Shown here: positions 60,777 through 64,000 of the stretch, piece by piece
Layout: the number at the start of each line of letters is the position of its first letter
Position numbering within the stretch: position 1 is the stretch's first letter
NCBI GenBank assembly: GCA_029379385.1
Contig: CM055605.1
Location: 18,573,001-18,637,000, forward strand
DNA length: 64,000 bases
Source of the DNA: Quillaja saponaria
Taxonomy: Eukaryota > Streptophyta > Magnoliopsida > Fabales > Quillajaceae
Direction of reading: 5' to 3'
Program-made: the position numbers and the translations under genes
The notes under the pieces: generated by a model
What the model was told of the DNA's origin: nothing
Seen by the model: the letters and a program-made list of their open reading frames with translations, nothing else
Databases searched by the model: none

Positions 60777-63700
60777 CTAAGAAAGAAAATAGTTCATAAC
60801 TGCAATTAATAACAAGCAGAATGTCGATAATTTGCCGATTAACACGCTTGAAGCTGATGAAAGATCATGTGGACCCACTGAATACAATGCTCCTGTCTTC
60901 TCATCCTTCACTTTAATGCTAGAAGAGCCTACAAAAATCACAAGAAAATTGTTATAAGTATAATTATTTGAGTATGTGTATTTTCAACACATGCTAACAA
61001 ATTCATGAAAAAAGAATAAGAAAGAATTTGATACGAAAGGTTTGTTAACTTTGTTTGATGAAATACAACAATACTCACAATTGTACTCGGTCCATCCAAT
61101 TGTTTGGTTTTCAACATCATAAATAACTAGTTTGTTTGAAAGCACCATATCTACAATTACAAATAAATACATGAAAAAGTTAAAGGATTCATTGATACAA
61201 ATATTATACTTGTCATTCTTTAATTACAGTTTATACCTCCAATAACAATCAACATTTCTTCACTTCTCTGCCATCCAACGCACCACCCGCCCTGTAGATG
61301 TCGTTTCAAAAAATTAGTGTTTAAAATTAATCTCAAAATTATGAAAAGAGTATGGCTGCTTGTAAATAGCAAAAATATATGTGCAAGCATATACTGAATG
61401 CAATTTAACTAAGTTAAATTTCAAATTAATTGAAGTCGGATATATGAATTTTTTTCGTTATTCGCATCTATCCAACATATCATTTTCAATGATGTCTATA
61501 ACAATTGTACTCTTCTCCATGATTTCTTCCCATGTAATTACAAGTCTTCCTATATCTCGTCTAATGCTTTCCACGGGCACCAAATCACATCTTTAAAGTA
61601 TGGCTTCCTTGGCTTATGTTAGAAATGTCGAAACCATTGTAAATAGTTCTTTTTCATTTTTTTTCTTCAATGGATGCTTCCTCAATCTTCATATGTATCT
61701 CCTCATTTAGTATTGTATTTTTTTTATATGTTCAATCATCTATCTCAACATTCGCATTTCAATCATTCTCCATCTTAAACGAGTGTTGTTTCTTAACTGT
61801 CTAATATTCATAACCATACAACATAACTAGCCTCATTGCTATTTATAAAATTTTCTCTTCAACTTATTCAGCATTTTAGAATCACATAAAACTCCCAACA
61901 CATATCACCACTTAGTCAATCATGCCTTAATTCTATGGTTTAGATCATACATATAGTAACCATAAAATGAGTTTCACATATTGTTAATATGTTTGCTGTT
62001 ATTTAGTAGCCCGTTTTTATGGAAAACAATGTAATTTGACCAACTTATTTCGTTAAAGTTGACTGTCGATAAATAATAATACTAGTAATGTTATATCATT
62101 TTGGGAGAAAATAATCAAATTGACTTAATTTACCTTTAGATCCAATGGCATAAGTTTTACTATTATGCAAAGTACTCCTCCAAAGTTTGTTACACAACAA
62201 AAATTTAAGAATTCCAACTTACATTATTGTGAAAAAGGTAATCGTGAGGGTATGCTGTAAGAGAAAGAGAACCCATGAAATGAAATGTAACATGTTGGAA
62301 ATCCATCATCAACACTGCAACATATATAGGAATCATTTTTCATATTAGCAGTTGTCACGTAAATAGTTGATGACATGATTTATATGTAATATAAATTATT
62401 AGTAGTTGTCGCATAAACAATTGATGACACGATTTATATGTATATATATAAACACGTAAGAGAGACTTGAAACTTACTTTCCTCTATAGTGAAAACAAGC
62501 AAAATCCTGAACCGTTTGTATTTTGAGATCAGACTGATGAGCCATAATCTAAGTATATAACAAAAGAAAAAGAATTTTTAGTAAGTAAATATGTGAAAAA
62601 TACAAATTATGTAAACTAATTTAATTAAGTAGAAGAGTATTTGTATGTATGTATGTACCTTGGACATTAGCTGGTCATAAATCATTTCTGGCAAATAAGC
62701 AAAGGTTGTACCACTGTCTATTATGGTTCCTTTTCCATTTTCAGGTATAAAAAATGATAATGGAATGATTAAATTATCAGCAGCCAACTTCAATTTTATT
62801 TAAAGCAACATTGTAGTGTGACCTATATATGACATAGGAGATTCAAAAAATTAATTAATAATCAGAAAGATTGACTTGAAATTATTTTCACTTGCATAAT
62901 CGAAATAATTTTGTTCTAAATATGCTTAAATAGTTAGTCGGGAAATTCTTTCAAAAAAATCTTGATTTTGTATTCGAGCACTCAGCTACTAGAAGGGTTA
63001 TTTCTTCAACCATTTAATTTGAAAATCTTATTTCAAATCTCATTGGATTTTTCTGCTCTGTATCGATATCAGGCAAAAGAAATAATTAATAAAAATAGTG
63101 AAAGAAAATAGAAAATAGAAACTATACATACATTTGTGATAAGAGTGGGGTTGTCTTGGTGAGTTTTGGTTGCACAACTTCTCCAATGGCAAAGATACCA
63201 CCTCCTTTAACATTGTCAAGGCAATGTGCAAACATTTTTCTAACCTTTCCAGCTGAAGCAAGTTGTGAGATCATGGATGAATTTGCACGTCCAAAACCTA
63301 TTAATCCATCTAGAGCACTTGTAGAAGAATCTTCTCTATTGTCAACCTGTTGATTTCCACACCTACAATTACAAAAAGTAAAACCAGTGAAATTGTACAG
63401 AATTGTGCACCTATAAGTGTGTAAATAACTTTATTCTTTTATAAATTCATGCATTAAGATTACCACTGTTACATAAAATTCATGTGACAATAATTAATGA
63501 ATGTGAAATTTAGAAAATATTAAAACTCACCCAAATATGACATCGCCAATAGTCGGAGCAGTTTGAAAATTTGCACTAACTTGGTTAAGTGTAACATGAT
63601 CTTTCACAAAATACCCAGAACTTGAGCTTCCATCTGCATAATTAACTTTGTAACTGCACCGAATTTCTGGCTTGCAACTGGAAATCTCACCACCGTATGT

Positions 63701-64000
63701 CTCAATACAGAAGTTTTGACCACAACCGACGTCTGATGAGGTATTCGAGCTCTTTGGATCGTATACTTTCAATTCAAACTGTTATATTATTAAAAAAAAA
63801 TTGTGTTAATTTGTTCAACTAATATAAAGTCTCACAACATGTTACGAAAAATATATTTAAAGTTGTAGATACATGCACCAAGATCAGTTTTCTTGGGACA
63901 ACCGTTGCAGCCAGCACAATTGATCCATAGAATGTCACTCCCTGTATCAACATGCACATAAAAGTCCTTTGCAGGAGTCCCTATCCCAATTTTTGCATAG
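60777..64000 (-). pseudogene. A1 aspartic protease (GPI-anchored, A36/A39-like), 5' end outside window; two one-base insertions
   Basis: Nine exons are visible on the minus strand: 64,000-63,879, 63,778-63,531, 63,362-63,132, 62,822-62,659, 62,548-62,478, 62,314-62,223, 61,291-61,237, 61,150-61,079 and 60,928-60,777. The first holds the catalytic HVDTGSDILWINCAGC; the fourth the second catalytic IIDSGTTFAYLP. Others have YADGSSSSGYFVKDHV, GLIGFGRANSSMISQLAS, KMFAHCLD, YPHDYLFHNN, LSNKLVIYDVENQTIGWTEY and a hydrophobic C-terminus (SSASSVLIGKLSTFCLLLIA) fitting a GPI signal. Plant A36/A39-type proteases act at the plasma membrane or cell wall. Exon 4 (near 62,780) and exon 6 (near 62,298) each carry one extra base; removing it makes both exons agree with neighbouring phases. 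The 63,879/63,778 junction is also one base out, unless a GC donor is used. It may be a recent pseudogene or contain sequence errors. Confidence 0.85.
61390..61975 (-). mobile_element. RTE-type LINE fragment (reverse transcriptase 3' end) in protease intron
   Basis: Within the ~930 bp intron between exons 6 and 7 of the aspartic protease, the minus strand reads DLNHRIKA, VLGVLCDSKMLNKLKRKFYK, VMLYGYEY and TVKKQHSFKME (about 61,960-61,740). These are the C-terminal landmarks of RTE-clade LINE reverse transcriptase (recognisable by the GVLCDRK and KLKGKFYR-like words). Downstream, ITKKIHISDFN (about 61,450) matches the typical end of such frames. Many stops; 5' truncated, as is usual for LINEs. 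Confidence 0.65.

Noticed and set aside
1..64000. tRNA, rRNA or snRNA genes
   Set aside because: I looked for the conserved tRNA B-box-like and rRNA words and saw none that I could support. Primer-binding sites such as TGGTATCAGAGC are retroelement signals, not tRNA genes.

Overview
This is a eudicot-type plant nuclear window: AT-rich, with introns in gene-like loci, no bacterial signals, and plant gene families surrounded by degenerate Ty1/copia retrotransposons and hAT/Mutator-type DNA transposons. I cannot name the species. Most of the 64 kb is transposon sequence, much of it nested. Only one locus, the LEA-like gene at 29,965-31,885, reads as an intact gene. The others (RPC6, CXIP4, an LRR receptor fragment, a membrane-protein gene and an aspartic protease) each carry visible lesions.

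Layout. 1-5.6 kb: an inverted copy of a divergent promoter block (480-960), a 5' half of a Copia element on the minus strand (965-2560), a Copia reverse-transcriptase remnant on the plus strand (3340-4330), and an intronless RPC6 (RNA polymerase III subunit) pseudogene on the minus strand (4887-5525). 6.17-10.97 kb: a Copia element with both LTRs and many stops. 12.3-18.2 kb: the second copy of the divergent promoter block, split by a 3.5 kb Mutator-like element with about 350 bp terminal inverted repeats and an AT-rich tandem-repeat core. It is followed by a CXIP4 zinc-knuckle pseudogene. 18.4-24.7 kb: two inverted hAT-like element ends, one holding a Copia element on the minus strand.

24.7-29.8 kb is non-coding as far as I can see. 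29.97-31.89 kb: the two-exon LEA-like gene. 33.2-34.8 kb: a small LTR element with palindromic LTR ends. 34.8-42.3 kb: a minus-strand Copia element cut in its reverse transcriptase by a hAT transposon (35,734-40,495) with an 8 bp target duplication. A second, truncated, inverted hAT copy lies at 42.33-43.39 kb. 44.36-55.47 kb: a three-level nest. An outer Copia (+) contains an inner Copia (-), whose LTR contains a 1.74 kb solo-LTR-like insertion. Each level has a 5 bp target duplication, two of them with one mismatch. 55.6-56.4 kb: an LRR receptor pseudogene. 56.7-60.4 kb: a three-exon membrane-protein gene with one nonsense codon. 60.8-64.0 kb: a multi-exon A1 aspartic protease of the GPI-anchored type on the minus strand, cut by the window edge and carrying two one-base insertions. 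It holds an RTE LINE fragment in one intron.

The genes do not form a pathway. The main biological story is the ordered history of insertions, which target duplications and paralogous empty sites allow one to read, and the decay of neighbouring genes. I saw no convincing new molecular system. The most unusual items are the Mutator-like insertion inside a duplicated bidirectional promoter, the inverted hAT pairs that could form long double-stranded RNA, and the aspartic protease whose two lesions fit the exon phases exactly.
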